Source: Erwinia endophytica
GTDB taxonomy: Bacteria; Pseudomonadota; Gammaproteobacteria; Enterobacterales; Enterobacteriaceae
Direction of reading: 5' to 3'
Length of the DNA stretch: 64,000 nt
Assembly (NCBI RefSeq): GCF_009295515.1
Contig: NZ_RQVV01000013.1
Span: 1-64,000 of the forward strand
Every line of letters begins with the position of its first letter. Position 1 is the stretch's first letter. The notes under the pieces are model-generated. The model made no database searches and was not told the origin of the DNA. It worked only from the letters and a program-made list of their open reading frames with translations. A program made the position numbers and the translations under genes. Shown here in pieces: positions 33,210-42,754 of this stretch.

Positions 33210-34151
33210 ACGCATTCGTGGCTTCAGGGTGCCGGGTGTCGTCCCGGTGATGCGCTTAAAGGCGCGACTGAATGCCGCCAGCGAGCCATAACCCAGGCGC
33301 CAGGCTACGGTTTCAATGGCTTCGCCATCACGTCCTATCCACTGCATTGCCAGTTGCATGCGCAACTCTGTTAAGTAACGCAGCGGGGGCATGCCAGTAA
33401 CGGCCAGAAAACGTTCGGCAAATACCGAGCGAGAGCTGCCCATTTCGGCTGCCAACTGCGCGACGGTCCAGTTTTTACCCGGTTCCCGATGCAGGGCGAC
33501 CAGCGCTTTCCCCAACCGTGGATCACGCAGTGCCTGCAGCCAGCCGCTTGTATTGCCACAGCCGGATTCGACCCAGGCACGGACGATCAAGGCCGCCACG
33601 ACATCAGCTAATCGGGACAGGATCCCTGCATAGCCTGCGCGCCGGGCCAGCGATTCCCGCTCCATCGCCTCCAGCATGGGTTGTACTTCCGGATGTTGGC
33701 GCATGAGCGTATCCGCCAGCAGCACTTCCGGCATGGCGCTGACCAGCATCTGCATCCCACCGAGATCGAACTCCATGCAACCACTGAAAATCAGCGTGGT
33801 TGGCATCTGCGGCTCCAGAGGACAGGCTTTAACGCAGCAAACGTTGGCGCACACCGGGGTGCCGACGAAGGTACGAATATCTTTACAAGCCACATCGGGT
33901 GAGGAAAGTAACACGTGATCAACTCCCTGCGGCAGAAGCAGCGCATCACCGGTGTTGAGTGAATAAATGTTGCCGTTACCCGTACGTAGCAGCGCCTGGC
34001 CGCGGCTGACAAAGTGAAATTGGGCGCGTCCAGGGATGCTGATAAAGCCAATGCCGAACGGAGCGGCTAGTTCAATACGTTTGTACTGCACGCCCAGCAG
34101 CCGCATGCCCAGCAGCAGTTCATTGGCAAGATCGTGGCTTTCAGTGCTCAT
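33186..34151 (-). CDS. AraC-family regulator with N-terminal cupin domain
   Basis: A 321-residue transcription factor. The N-terminal half is an AraC-binding cupin domain (FHFVSRGQALLR, SLNTGDALLLPQGVDHVL). The C-terminal double helix-turn-helix is complete: WTVAQLAAEMGSSRSVFAERF and ETVAWRLGYGSLAAFSRAFKRITGTTPG. The 3' end overlaps the end of the permease gene by 24 bases on the opposite strand. It is divergent from the MFS exporter at 34259 with about 107 bases between, so that exporter is the likely target. Such pairs often respond to small toxic or signalling compounds. Confidence 0.85.
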   Translation of the reverse strand: MSTESHDLANELLLGMRLLGVQYKRIELAAPFGIGFISIPGRAQFHFVSRGQALLRTGNGNIYSLNTGDALLLPQGVDHVLLSSPDVACKDIRTFVGTPVCANVCCVKACPLEPQMPTTLIFSGCMEFDLGGMQMLVSAMPEVLLADTLMRQHPEVQPMLEAMERESLARRAGYAGILSRLADVVAALIVRAWVESGCGNTSGWLQALRDPRLGKALVALHREPGKNWTVAQLAAEMGSSRSVFAERFLAVTGMPPLRYLTELRMQLAMQWIGRDGEAIETVAWRLGYGSLAAFSRAFKRITGTTPGTLKPRMRSRYVTMP

Positions 34152-34258
34152 GACTCAGCCTTCGGACGAATAATCAATAATTGCGTATCTTATATCATAG
34201 ACCATCCGACGCCAGCCTTTTACGCTGAGACGCTCTCAATCCTGATGGAAAACTTTCG

Positions 34259-35464
34259 ATGACGACAGAACAACCGGCCATTCCGGCTAATGAAAAGCCT
34301 CTGTGGGGCGCCGTCTTTTCAATGGCACTGGGTGTGTTCGGGCTGGTGACCGCAGAATTTCTGCCAGCCAGTTTGCTGACGCCAATGTCTGCCAGTCTTG
34401 GCGTGACCGAGGGGATGACAGGCCAGACGGTGACGGTGACAGCGATCTTTGCGTTACTGACCAGTTTCTGTAGCGCTATCGCTACCCGCCGGATCGATCG
34501 TCGTTGGGTGATGCTGGCTTTCACAGCGATGCTGATTGTCTCTAATCTGCTGGTGGCTTTCGCGCCCGATCTGTCGTTTATCCTTGCCGCACGAGTACTA
34601 CTGGGGATTGCGATAGGCGGCTTCTGGACGCTGGCTGCCGCCACTGCGATGCGGCTGGTGCCGGAAGCGATGATCCCGCGCGCGTTATCGATTGTTTTTA
34701 GCGGCGTGTCGGTCGCGACGATTGTCGCCGCACCGATGGGCAGCTATTTCGGCCAGTTGCTCGGCTGGCGTAATGTGTTTGTCGCCGCCTCTTTTATTGG
34801 CTTGTTGGCGCTGGGCTGGCAGATGGCTGCGTTGCCCAGGATGCCGCCGAACCCATTGAGTAAAGCCAGCTCGTTATTCGCACTGATGAAGCGTCCGGGT
34901 ATGCAGACCGTGTTGTTGGCGATTATTCTGATATTCTCCGGCCACTTTGCCTTCTTCACCTACCTTCGCCCCTTTCTTGAAAGCGTCACGGGCGTGGGGG
35001 TTAATGAGCTTTCAATGATTCTGCTGGGCTTTGGCGTCGCTAACTTCGCCGGCACGTTGATTGCCGGCATACTGTTGGAACGCAATCTGTATCTGACACT
35101 GACAGGTATGCCGCTGGCGATGGGCGTACTGGGCGTGGCGTTAGTCGGGCTGGGTTCCGCCCCAATCAGCGATGCGGTGTTGGTAGCATTGTGGGGGATG
35201 GCGTTTGGCGCCATGCCGGTGGGCTGGTCGACCTGGATAACCCGTACTATGCCGGAAGAAGCTGAGAGCGGCGGAGGACTGCTGGTCGCGGCTATCCAAC
35301 TGGCCATTACCATTGGCGCGGCAGCGGGTGGGATGATTTTCAACACCAGTGGAGTGAAAGGCGTGTTCATGGGAAGTACGCTGGCGTTGCTGATTGCCAC
35401 CCTGGTTATCTTTACCGCGTTACGGCCTGAATCCACGACGGCTTGTGATGCTGATAGTGACTAA
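34259..35464 (+). CDS. MFS exporter, NepI-like
   Basis: A 401-residue major facilitator of the DHA1 drug/metabolite exporter group with 12 predicted membrane helices. VTAEFLPASLLTPMSASLGVTEGMTGQ and the ending region GWSTWITRTMPEEAE resemble E. coli NepI, a purine ribonucleoside exporter, and motif A-like sequence (ATRRIDRRW) follows helix 2. The substrate is not certain. It is divergent from the AraC regulator and followed by a bidirectional terminator shared with the next, convergent MFS gene. Confidence 0.82.
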   Translation: MTTEQPAIPANEKPLWGAVFSMALGVFGLVTAEFLPASLLTPMSASLGVTEGMTGQTVTVTAIFALLTSFCSAIATRRIDRRWVMLAFTAMLIVSNLLVAFAPDLSFILAARVLLGIAIGGFWTLAAATAMRLVPEAMIPRALSIVFSGVSVATIVAAPMGSYFGQLLGWRNVFVAASFIGLLALGWQMAALPRMPPNPLSKASSLFALMKRPGMQTVLLAIILIFSGHFAFFTYLRPFLESVTGVGVNELSMILLGFGVANFAGTLIAGILLERNLYLTLTGMPLAMGVLGVALVGLGSAPISDAVLVALWGMAFGAMPVGWSTWITRTMPEEAESGGGLLVAAIQLAITIGAAAGGMIFNTSGVKGVFMGSTLALLIATLVIFTALRPESTTACDADSD

Positions 35465-35476
35465 ATTTATTAAAAA

Positions 35477-35508
35477 ATAACGCCGGGAAAAGCGTCTCCC
35501 GACGTTAT
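35477..35508. terminator. bidirectional terminator between convergent MFS genes
   Basis: AATAACGcCGGGA and TCCCGaCGTTATT form a long hairpin with one internal mismatch, flanked by A-runs on the left and T-rich sequence on the right. It can terminate transcription from both sides. Confidence 0.7.
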
Positions 35509-35570
35509 TCTCACGTTCCCTCTCAGCCTCAGCCCCGGATGATCGGACGGTAGCGATATAACGTTTAGGG

Positions 35571-36788
35571 TCAGAGTAAGTCAGTGGAACTCACGGAGGT
35601 TTGCTTGCGATCGGCCACTTCTTTCAACAGTGCGAAAATAAAGATAACCATCCCCATCACCGGCAGGATAGCCCCAACGCTGGCGGTTTGGGTCATTGGA
35701 TGTCCCTGTTGCACCACATAAGCGCCGAGGGTGGCGCCCAGTGCATTGGCGATGTTAAATGCCGAGTGATTTAGCGTCGCGGCCAGCGTTTGGGCTTTAC
35801 CGGCCACCTGCATCAGGCGGACCTGAAGCGGTGTGCCCAGCGCCAGATTGGTGCCGATCAGGAAAGCCCCAAACATGATGCCGGTAACGGAACTGACCAT
35901 CAGCGGGAAGATCGATAACACCATGACGCTCCACGTCAGGATGCAGAAAATCGACAACATAATCCTGCGATCGGCCAGCTTGCCGCCGGCCAGATTTCCC
36001 AGCACCATTCCCAGACCAAATGCGAATAACACGAACGGTAACCAGAAGGCCGACAGATGGGCGCTGAGCGTCAGGATCGGCGTGATGTAGCTGATCACGG
36101 CGAACATGCCGCCGAAGCCGATGGCGGCGATACCCAGCGTCAGCCAGATACGCACGTTAACCAGTCCCTTAAGCTCTTTCAGCGGTGAACTTCGCTCCTC
36201 TTGCTGTTGCGCCGGAAACAACTTGAAGATCAGCAGCGCAGTAACCAGAGACAATATTGACACGCAGGCAAAAGCCCAGCGCCAGTTGAGATGTTCGCCC
36301 AGCACGGTGGCTGCCGGGTTGCCCAGCAGCGAGGCCAGCGTCAGCCCCAGCATCACTTTGCCAACGGCCTGGCCGCGGCGATGTTCCGCCACCATCGAAG
36401 CGGCAGTCAGCGCCGCCACACCGAGGAATGCCCCGTGCGGCAGGCCGCTGAGAAAGCGGGAGATCATCAATCCATGCGCGTTACTCGCCAGCATGCTGCT
36501 GACATTGCCCAACAGAAACAGGGTGATAAAGCACATTAACTGGTGTTTACGACACAAACGCGCCGTGCTGAGGGAAAACAGCGGGGCGCCGACCACCACC
36601 CCCAGCGCGTAGTAGCTGATAAAACGACTGCCTTCCGCCAGACTGACGTGCAGGGCGCTGGCGACCTGCGGCAGCAGGCCCATAATAACAAATTCACTCA
36701 GGCCGATGGCGAAAGCGCCCAGAGACAAGGCAAAGAGTCGCGGGCCAATGGCATGCGCCGCAACAGGATTTGAGCTCACAATGTTCAT
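35571..36788 (-). CDS. MFS exporter, AraJ-like
   Basis: A 405-residue major facilitator with 12 hydrophobic segments. LSLGAFAIGLSEFVIMGLLPQVA, ISYYALGVVVGAPLF, SGLPHGAFLGV and FAFGLGMVLGNLAGGKLADR resemble E. coli AraJ and related DHA1 exporters. The substrate is unknown. It is a single gene, convergent with the NepI-like gene and followed on the left by their shared terminator. No dedicated regulator is adjacent on its upstream side. Confidence 0.8.
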   Translation of the reverse strand: MNIVSSNPVAAHAIGPRLFALSLGAFAIGLSEFVIMGLLPQVASALHVSLAEGSRFISYYALGVVVGAPLFSLSTARLCRKHQLMCFITLFLLGNVSSMLASNAHGLMISRFLSGLPHGAFLGVAALTAASMVAEHRRGQAVGKVMLGLTLASLLGNPAATVLGEHLNWRWAFACVSILSLVTALLIFKLFPAQQQEERSSPLKELKGLVNVRIWLTLGIAAIGFGGMFAVISYITPILTLSAHLSAFWLPFVLFAFGLGMVLGNLAGGKLADRRIMLSIFCILTWSVMVLSIFPLMVSSVTGIMFGAFLIGTNLALGTPLQVRLMQVAGKAQTLAATLNHSAFNIANALGATLGAYVVQQGHPMTQTASVGAILPVMGMVIFIFALLKEVADRKQTSVSSTDLL

Positions 36789-37010
36789 GACAATGCACTT
36801 AAAATTAGCGATGAATGCCAGTGCCTGTACACAATAGGCGACAGGCGCGCAGGTTTTTCCGCAGGGTAGATAAGAACGTTTATTTTTATCGTTTCAGGCC
36901 ATGAGGGCGGGCCTGTATGGTGATTGTCGTCGCGCTGTCGGCAGGGCCAGACAGCGCACGTTGAGTCTACCGTGAAGCAGGTTAATGACACAAGGATGAT
37001 GTGATTTACA

Positions 37011-37862
37011 TCACATTTCAGTCCAGATCGCGCCTTCCCCCGCCGGGCTGAGTTGTCCCACGGCACTGCCGGAAAAATGGACGGTAAACAGTGTGGCCTG
37101 ATGTTTGATCGCATAGTCAAACAGCCAGGTTCTGGCGTGATGGGCTGCAGTTTTATCCCGGCAGAATACTGAGGCGAGTTCCGGGTGGGAGACTTGCAGC
37201 TTGCTGTGCATGACGTCACCAGTGAACAGCGCAATCTGTCCTGCTGATGCAAAGGCGATACTCATATGACTGATACTGTGGCCGTGGGTCGGCAGGAAGT
37301 GAATACCGGGCAAATATTCTCCACCGTTATCCGTGATGGTGGCTACTTTTCCGGCCTCGATGAGAGGTTGCACGCTGTCAGCAAAAATGATGGCGCGCGG
37401 AACGGACTCTGGCGTCTGATACCAGGCGATTTCTCCTTCAGGGATAACCCATCTGGCATTGGGAAACGTGGCAACCCAGCGTTCGCCATCCCATCGGGTA
37501 TTCCAGCCGACGTGATCAGTGTGCAGGTGGGTGTGCAGGACATAATCAATATCTTCCGGACGCAGGCCGGTCGCCAGGAAGTTATCCATCCACGGACTGT
37601 TCAGTTGATCGAACATTGGGCTGAAAGGGCGCGATTTACCATTACCGGTGGCGGTATCAATCAGAAAGCGTCCCTGCGGTGATTCCACCAGCCAGCTGTG
37701 CACACTCATTGCCAGCGGACTTTCCCGCGTCATGCCGTCAGCAAAATGTTGCAGCTGTTCTTCTGTCACCTCTGGGTAGAGTTTTACCGCAGGCAGGCTG
37801 AAGATCTGCTCGAACAGTTTGGTTATTTTCAGTTCGCCTACGTGCCATGTGTGGTTGGTCAT
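37011..37862 (-). CDS. MBL-fold metallo-hydrolase
   Basis: A 283-residue metallo-beta-lactamase-fold hydrolase with the di-zinc motif HTHLHTDHVGW, a third ligand in LPTHGHSISHMS and the Asp in LFTGDVMHSK. It resembles the YtnP/AttM-like branch, which includes some lactonases, but nothing here proves a quorum-quenching activity. No signal peptide is present. It is followed upstream, on the same strand, by a small Rdx protein gene only 29 bases away; the two may form an operon. Confidence 0.82.
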   Translation of the reverse strand: MTNHTWHVGELKITKLFEQIFSLPAVKLYPEVTEEQLQHFADGMTRESPLAMSVHSWLVESPQGRFLIDTATGNGKSRPFSPMFDQLNSPWMDNFLATGLRPEDIDYVLHTHLHTDHVGWNTRWDGERWVATFPNARWVIPEGEIAWYQTPESVPRAIIFADSVQPLIEAGKVATITDNGGEYLPGIHFLPTHGHSISHMSIAFASAGQIALFTGDVMHSKLQVSHPELASVFCRDKTAAHHARTWLFDYAIKHQATLFTVHFSGSAVGQLSPAGEGAIWTEM

Positions 37863-37891
37863 ATTTGCCTTTATTGTTTTAAATTAAGCTG

Positions 37892-38173
37892 TTATGCCTT
37901 ATCAATGTGCCCTAAATCCCGCGTTGGGAAACAGCAATCCCGTACCCGTTGCTTCAGTTCTTTCACTTGTGGAAACCCGCCATCCGTTTTGCGATCCCAA
38001 ATCAACTGCCCGTCGAGCGTTATCTGATAAATGCCGCCAGTGCCTGGCACCAGGGTGACCGAGGCCAGATCGGTACTGAAAGTGTGCAGGAGTTCCTGCG
38101 CCATCCAGCTTGCGCGCAATAACCAGTTGCACTGGGAACAGTAGTGGATAGCCACGGCGGGAGCGGTTTTCAT
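37892..38173 (-). CDS. Rdx/SelW-like thioredoxin-fold protein
   Basis: A 93-residue protein of the SelT/SelW/SelH (Rdx) family. The redox motif is CSQC (Cys12 and Cys15) in AIHYCSQCNWLLRASWMAQELL, with the second half GGIYQITLDGQLIWDRKTDGGFPQVKELKQRVRD. Both positions are ordinary cysteines, as in most bacterial members. A thiol-redox role is assumed from the fold. It precedes the MBL hydrolase gene on the same strand. Confidence 0.88.
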   Translation of the reverse strand: MKTAPAVAIHYCSQCNWLLRASWMAQELLHTFSTDLASVTLVPGTGGIYQITLDGQLIWDRKTDGGFPQVKELKQRVRDCCFPTRDLGHIDKA

Positions 38174-38289
38174 GGTGTCTTCCCTCAGAGAACAGAACTC
38201 ACATCTTCTGGCGGCTGGATAAGGCTGTCAACAGCGTTTTTTGGGGAATTGTGAATTAAGTATGGAGATTATTGCTATATGTAATCTAT

Positions 38290-38308
38290 ATGATTATCAT
38301 TCTCATTC
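38290..38308. promoter_or_regulatory. Fur-box-like site upstream of the heme receptor
   Basis: ATGATTATCATTCTCATT contains the GATTATCATTCTCATT pattern of a Fur box (consensus GATAATGATAATCATTATC read in part). It lies about 125 bases before the heme receptor gene, as expected for iron-repressed heme uptake. Confidence 0.6.
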
Positions 38309-38430
38309 GTAACTATAGGTCAAGGATCGACATGATATAACGCGCAGCAAGTGCCTGCTCTTTTTGCGGTTTACGCCTGCGGCAGCAATGTATGAGTCGA
38401 TACTAATAATTAATAAAGGCTGACTAAATT

Positions 38431-40827
38431 ATGCGTAAATATTTCTCCTCTCAGGGAATTATCCACACCTCTGTCTTGTTTGGCACACTCGCGGCTTCCG
38501 GTATTTCCATCGGGGCAGAGACTGCCACGGAGACGCCCTTAGTGGGCACGACATCTGGTCAGTCACTGGAGATCGACAACAAAAAACATCTTCCATCTGA
38601 GCCGCAGATGGTGGTGGTTTCTCCAGGACAGGTGAAAGAAGCGGGCAGTAAGACCACCATTACTGCCGAAGAAATGCAGAAAAAAGGCACCAATGATTTT
38701 GGTTCCATCATGCGTTACCAACCGTTGATCAGCGCTACTGGCGTAAGCGGCGGTTCTTCGGCAGGCAAGAGTGGGTTCGACCGCGGCGGCTACACCGGTT
38801 ACAACATTCGTGGTCTGGAAAGCAACCGTGTCGGGCTGGATATTGATGGTATTCCGCAACCCGCGGCGACCGGTCGTAGCTACGCCAGTCGTGCCGGGCT
38901 GAACACGTTTGGTATCGGGCGCGATTACATCGATCCTTATATCTATGGCCGGGTTGAGATCGACGCTGGGGCGACTTCCTCTTCTCAGGCGAATAATGCC
39001 ATTGGCGGCGCAGTCTCTTTCATGGCGAAATCGGCGGATGATTATCTGACGCCGTATAAGTCAACCTACTTTGGCTATCAGTCGGATTACGACTCCGCCA
39101 ACCGCAGTTGGCATAATGGCATCACTGCCGCAGCCGGAGACGAAACGCTGCGCGGCGTCTTGGTTTACAGTCGTCGTGACGGCCAGGAAACCCGAAACAA
39201 CAGTGGGACGATTGATGCTTATCCGGCCAACTGGCATTCCAATGCATTGCTGGGCTCCGCTATCTGGCAACCTAATGATCAGCACAAACTGACCGGTACT
39301 GTGGATTATTACGATAAGACTAACCATACCCATTACGACACCTGGAATAACAGCGGCGATACTATCTGGGGAACCGCCCGGCAGCAGAGCAATACACGTC
39401 GCTGGGGGCTCAGTCTGAAAGATGAATGGACGCCAGCCAATGCCTTTGTCGACAGCCTGACCTCGCGCGTTTACTACCAACAGACCCAGGCCCATGACAA
39501 TACGTATATGCCTTCCAGTGCGACGGCGATGCAGCGGGTATATTCTGATTACGATGTTGACACCTATGGCTTTGAAGTCCAGATGGCAAAAATGTTGGGA
39601 CGTCACGAGTTGAGCGGCGGCCTGAATGGCAGTATCAGTGATACTAAACGCCCATTCCGTCAGGATCCAGCCGCCAGCCAGTACAATGTGATCATGCAAC
39701 CGGATGCCGACAGCCACAGTTATATCCTGGGGGGATATGTACAAGACCAGATTCATTTTAATCTTGCTGATCATGACTTCAGCATTGTGCCGGGTGTGCG
39801 CGTGGCTCATCAGTCCACCAGGCCTGAGAACCTCGATAGTCTGACCATCGGCAGCAGTGTGCTCACCGAGTCTCAGTTGCACTCGTTGTACGGTAAAAAG
39901 AACCGCGATACCCAACTGCTGCCATCGCTGAGCTTTAACTATGATCTGACGCCGACGCTGATGACTTACGTGATGTACCGACGTGGCGCTCAGTTCCCTA
40001 ACGCCAGCCAGTTGTATGGTTCATGGAACCTCGGTTCCAGCTATGCCGGTTCCGCACAGTATGCGCTCATTGGTAACAGTGACCTGAAGACCGAAACCAG
40101 CAATAACCTCGAGTGGGGCCTGAAAGGGCAGGTGGTGGAGGGGGTGTCGCTGAATGCGGCGATGTTCTACAACACCTATAAAAACTTTATTGCGTATACG
40201 CGTTACACCCGCGCACGTCATCCTGATCAGTTTACCAACGTACCATCGAATATCTATACCGCGTATACCGCTGAAAATCGTGATAAAGCCTATATCTATG
40301 GCGGTCAGCTCAGCACTAAACTGAATTTCGGCAGTTGGTTTGAGGAGGTCAACGGCCTGAGCGCCACTTTTGCTCTGGGTTACAGCAAAGGGAAATCGAA
40401 GTCTGATTACAACGGCGACAGCTATGTCGACCTTGACAGCGTGGCGCCGATGAAAGCGATTGTGGGGGTGGCATGGGATGACCCAGCTAAACGTTATGGC
40501 GCTGCGGTGACCGCGACCTTTGTGAAAGGTAAACGTGCCACGGATACCAACCGCGAAAGCTACAGCAACAGTGGTAGCGTCCTCACCGAGGCCAGCAGTG
40601 AATATATGCGTGTGCCGGGTTACGGCATGGTCGATATGACCGCGTACTGGCAGGTGGCGAAAAACGTGAAGATTAACGGCGGGATCTACAATCTGACTGA
40701 TCGTAAATATTGGGATTACCTCAGTAGCCGTAATCTGACGGAAACAACGTCTCAGGACGCTTACGACAAAGCACTGGCGGTGATGCCAGGTCGTACTTTC
40801 CAACTGGGTGTTAATATCGATTTCTAA
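38431..40827 (+). CDS. TonB-dependent outer-membrane heme/hemoglobin receptor
   Basis: A 798-residue outer-membrane receptor. A signal peptide (about 1-28) is followed by a TonB-box/plug region (ITAEEMQKKGTNDFGSIMRYQPL, NIRGLESNRVGLDIDGIPQP) and a 22-strand barrel ending in NIDF with a terminal Phe. The heme-receptor blocks normally written FRAP and NPDL appear as YRRGAQFPNASQLYG and GNSDLKTETSNNLEWG. It is about 110 residues longer than Yersinia HmuR-type receptors. The hmuSTUV genes follow after 65 bases, which confirms heme uptake. A Fur-box-like site precedes it. Confidence 0.88.
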   Translation: MRKYFSSQGIIHTSVLFGTLAASGISIGAETATETPLVGTTSGQSLEIDNKKHLPSEPQMVVVSPGQVKEAGSKTTITAEEMQKKGTNDFGSIMRYQPLISATGVSGGSSAGKSGFDRGGYTGYNIRGLESNRVGLDIDGIPQPAATGRSYASRAGLNTFGIGRDYIDPYIYGRVEIDAGATSSSQANNAIGGAVSFMAKSADDYLTPYKSTYFGYQSDYDSANRSWHNGITAAAGDETLRGVLVYSRRDGQETRNNSGTIDAYPANWHSNALLGSAIWQPNDQHKLTGTVDYYDKTNHTHYDTWNNSGDTIWGTARQQSNTRRWGLSLKDEWTPANAFVDSLTSRVYYQQTQAHDNTYMPSSATAMQRVYSDYDVDTYGFEVQMAKMLGRHELSGGLNGSISDTKRPFRQDPAASQYNVIMQPDADSHSYILGGYVQDQIHFNLADHDFSIVPGVRVAHQSTRPENLDSLTIGSSVLTESQLHSLYGKKNRDTQLLPSLSFNYDLTPTLMTYVMYRRGAQFPNASQLYGSWNLGSSYAGSAQYALIGNSDLKTETSNNLEWGLKGQVVEGVSLNAAMFYNTYKNFIAYTRYTRARHPDQFTNVPSNIYTAYTAENRDKAYIYGGQLSTKLNFGSWFEEVNGLSATFALGYSKGKSKSDYNGDSYVDLDSVAPMKAIVGVAWDDPAKRYGAAVTATFVKGKRATDTNRESYSNSGSVLTEASSEYMRVPGYGMVDMTAYWQVAKNVKINGGIYNLTDRKYWDYLSSRNLTETTSQDAYDKALAVMPGRTFQLGVNIDF

Positions 40828-40892
40828 TCGTCTGGCTTTTTTATTGACCATGTGAGCCCAGCGGTTTGGCGCGGGGCCCGAAGGAGAACAAA

Positions 40893-41939
40893 ATGGAAAT
40901 GAGTACTCTTTATCAACGTTATCAGGTGCTGAAAGCAGAGCAGCCGAAGAAATATGCCCGTGAACTGGCGGGGTTGCTGGGTGTCAGTGAAGCCGAGCTA
41001 ACCCAGGCCCGCACTCAGGATGACGCAGTGGTCCTGAAGCCTGATTTCCATGCATTGTTGTCCTCACTGGAAGCCGTAGGAGAAACCAAGTCCATTACCC
41101 GTAATGAATATGCTGTGCATGAACAGGTGGGACGTTACGAAAACTTGCATCTGAAGGCGGGGGCACACGCTGGACTGATCCTTAACCCGCGCGCCCTTGA
41201 CCAACGCTTATTCCCTTTGCAGTGGAAAAGCGCCTTTGCGCTGCATGAGAAAACCGCGCGTGGCGAGCGTCACAGCATCCAGATTTTTGATGCGTATGGT
41301 GACGCAATCTTGAAAATTTACACCACGCCGGAAACCAATATGACGGCCTGGCAGGCGCTGGTGACTGACTTCACCGCTAAAAATGCCCCTAAACTGGTCA
41401 TTAGCCCTGTGCTACCGGCGGCGTTTAACCCGTATCCAGACTCTGCGTTGATCGAACAGGAATGGCGGGCAATGACTGACGTGCACCAGTTCTTTGGCCT
41501 GTTAAAGCGGCATAATATCTCCCGTCAGCAGGCTTTTCGCGCGGTGAGTCATGATTTGGCGAAAAAGGTGGATAACCGTACATTGGGTGAGTTGTTGAAG
41601 TTGGCGCAAAATGACGGCAACGAGATCATGATTTTCATTGGGAATCGGGGATGTGTGCAGATCTTCACCGGCGTTGTGGAGAAGCTGATGCCGATGGAAA
41701 ATTGGCTGAATATCTTCACGCCAACGTTCACTATGCACTTGATAGAAGACGCCATCGCTGAGAGTTGGGTCACTCATAAAGCCACGGCTAATGGCATGGT
41801 GACCAGTCTGGAATTGTTCGCTGCAGACGGTACACAGATTGCCCAGTTGTATGGTCAGCGTACCGAAGGGGAGCCAGAACAGACTCGCTGGCGCGAGCAA
41901 ATCGCCTTGTTGACTGATGGTGTTGGGGCCGCCGCATGA
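40893..41939 (+). CDS. hmuS: HmuS, cytoplasmic heme-handling/degrading protein
   Basis: A 348-residue protein of the HemS/HmuS/ChuS family with two tandem repeats. The first holds LGVSEAELTQA and the second NDGNEIMIFIGNRGCVQIFTGVVEKL and MHLIEDAIAESWVTHKATANG. The family binds and in some members degrades heme to free iron. The ATG at 40893 is preferred over the longer frame because AAGGAGAAC lies directly before it and relatives start there. The stop overlaps the hmuT start (ATGA). Confidence 0.9.
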   Translation: MEMSTLYQRYQVLKAEQPKKYARELAGLLGVSEAELTQARTQDDAVVLKPDFHALLSSLEAVGETKSITRNEYAVHEQVGRYENLHLKAGAHAGLILNPRALDQRLFPLQWKSAFALHEKTARGERHSIQIFDAYGDAILKIYTTPETNMTAWQALVTDFTAKNAPKLVISPVLPAAFNPYPDSALIEQEWRAMTDVHQFFGLLKRHNISRQQAFRAVSHDLAKKVDNRTLGELLKLAQNDGNEIMIFIGNRGCVQIFTGVVEKLMPMENWLNIFTPTFTMHLIEDAIAESWVTHKATANGMVTSLELFAADGTQIAQLYGQRTEGEPEQTRWREQIALLTDGVGAAA

Positions 41940-42754
41940 AAACCTGGCTGATAGCGTTGCTGGCGCTGCCTTTTTCGTTAATGGCGGAAGAGCGGGTGGT
42001 GTCGATTGGCGGTGATGTGACGGAAATCATCTACGCGCTGGATGCGCAGCAGAGCCTGGTGGCGCGAGACTCCACCAGTCAGCAGCCTGCGGTGGTCACT
42101 AAACTGCCGGATGTGGGCTATATGCGCCAACTGAATGCGGAAGGGATCCTGGCGATGAAGCCCACGCTGGTTATTGCCAGTGCGCTGGCGAAGCCCTCGA
42201 TTGCTTTACAGCAAGTCGGGCAGGTGGGCGTAAAGGTGGTGACGGTGACAGGTGAAGCTTCGCTGAGCGCTATCCATCAGAAAATTGCCACGATTTCCCG
42301 TGTGCTGCATTGTGAAGAGCAGGGAAAAATGTTGGAAGCGAAGGTTGACAGGCAATTGGCCAGTGTGTCGAACAAACCGCTGCCAGTTAAAGTGCTTTAT
42401 ATCCTGAATCACTCAGGGATGAAGGCGCTGGCCGCCGGGACAGGGACCGCTGCCGATGGCGCTATCCGTAGCGCAGGATTACAGAATGCTATGGGTAATA
42501 TTGCGCATTATCAGGCACTGACCCAGGAGGGTATTGTCGCCAGCGCGCCGCAGTTGGTGGTGATTGGCGAAGATGGCCTGAAAGCGATGGGGGGCGAGGA
42601 TAAAATCTGGCAGCTGCCCGGTCTGTCGCTGACGCCAGCCGGGAAGAATCATAACCTGTTGGTGGTGGATGAAATGGCGTTGTTGGGTTTTGGCCTGCAG
42701 ACGCCGGGTGCGATTGTTAAATTACGTCAAGCCGCGGAAGCCATAATGCAATGA
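41936..42754 (+). CDS. hmuT: HmuT, periplasmic heme-binding protein
   Basis: A 272-residue ABC-transporter binding protein of the class III (siderophore/heme) type. A short signal peptide (about 1-18, ending LMAEE) precedes VVSIGGDVTEIIYALDAQQSLVARDSTS, typical of HmuT, and the two-lobe fold ends near LVVDEMALLGFGLQTPGAI. It delivers heme to HmuUV. Its start overlaps hmuS and its end overlaps hmuU, both by ATGA-type junctions, so the four proteins are made as one unit. Confidence 0.9.
   Translation: MKTWLIALLALPFSLMAEERVVSIGGDVTEIIYALDAQQSLVARDSTSQQPAVVTKLPDVGYMRQLNAEGILAMKPTLVIASALAKPSIALQQVGQVGVKVVTVTGEASLSAIHQKIATISRVLHCEEQGKMLEAKVDRQLASVSNKPLPVKVLYILNHSGMKALAAGTGTAADGAIRSAGLQNAMGNIAHYQALTQEGIVASAPQLVVIGEDGLKAMGGEDKIWQLPGLSLTPAGKNHNLLVVDEMALLGFGLQTPGAIVKLRQAAEAIMQ

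Noticed and set aside
39061-39915. 284-codon open frame on the minus strand inside the heme receptor gene
   Set aside because: It is a mirror of the well-supported receptor frame and shows no family motifs.
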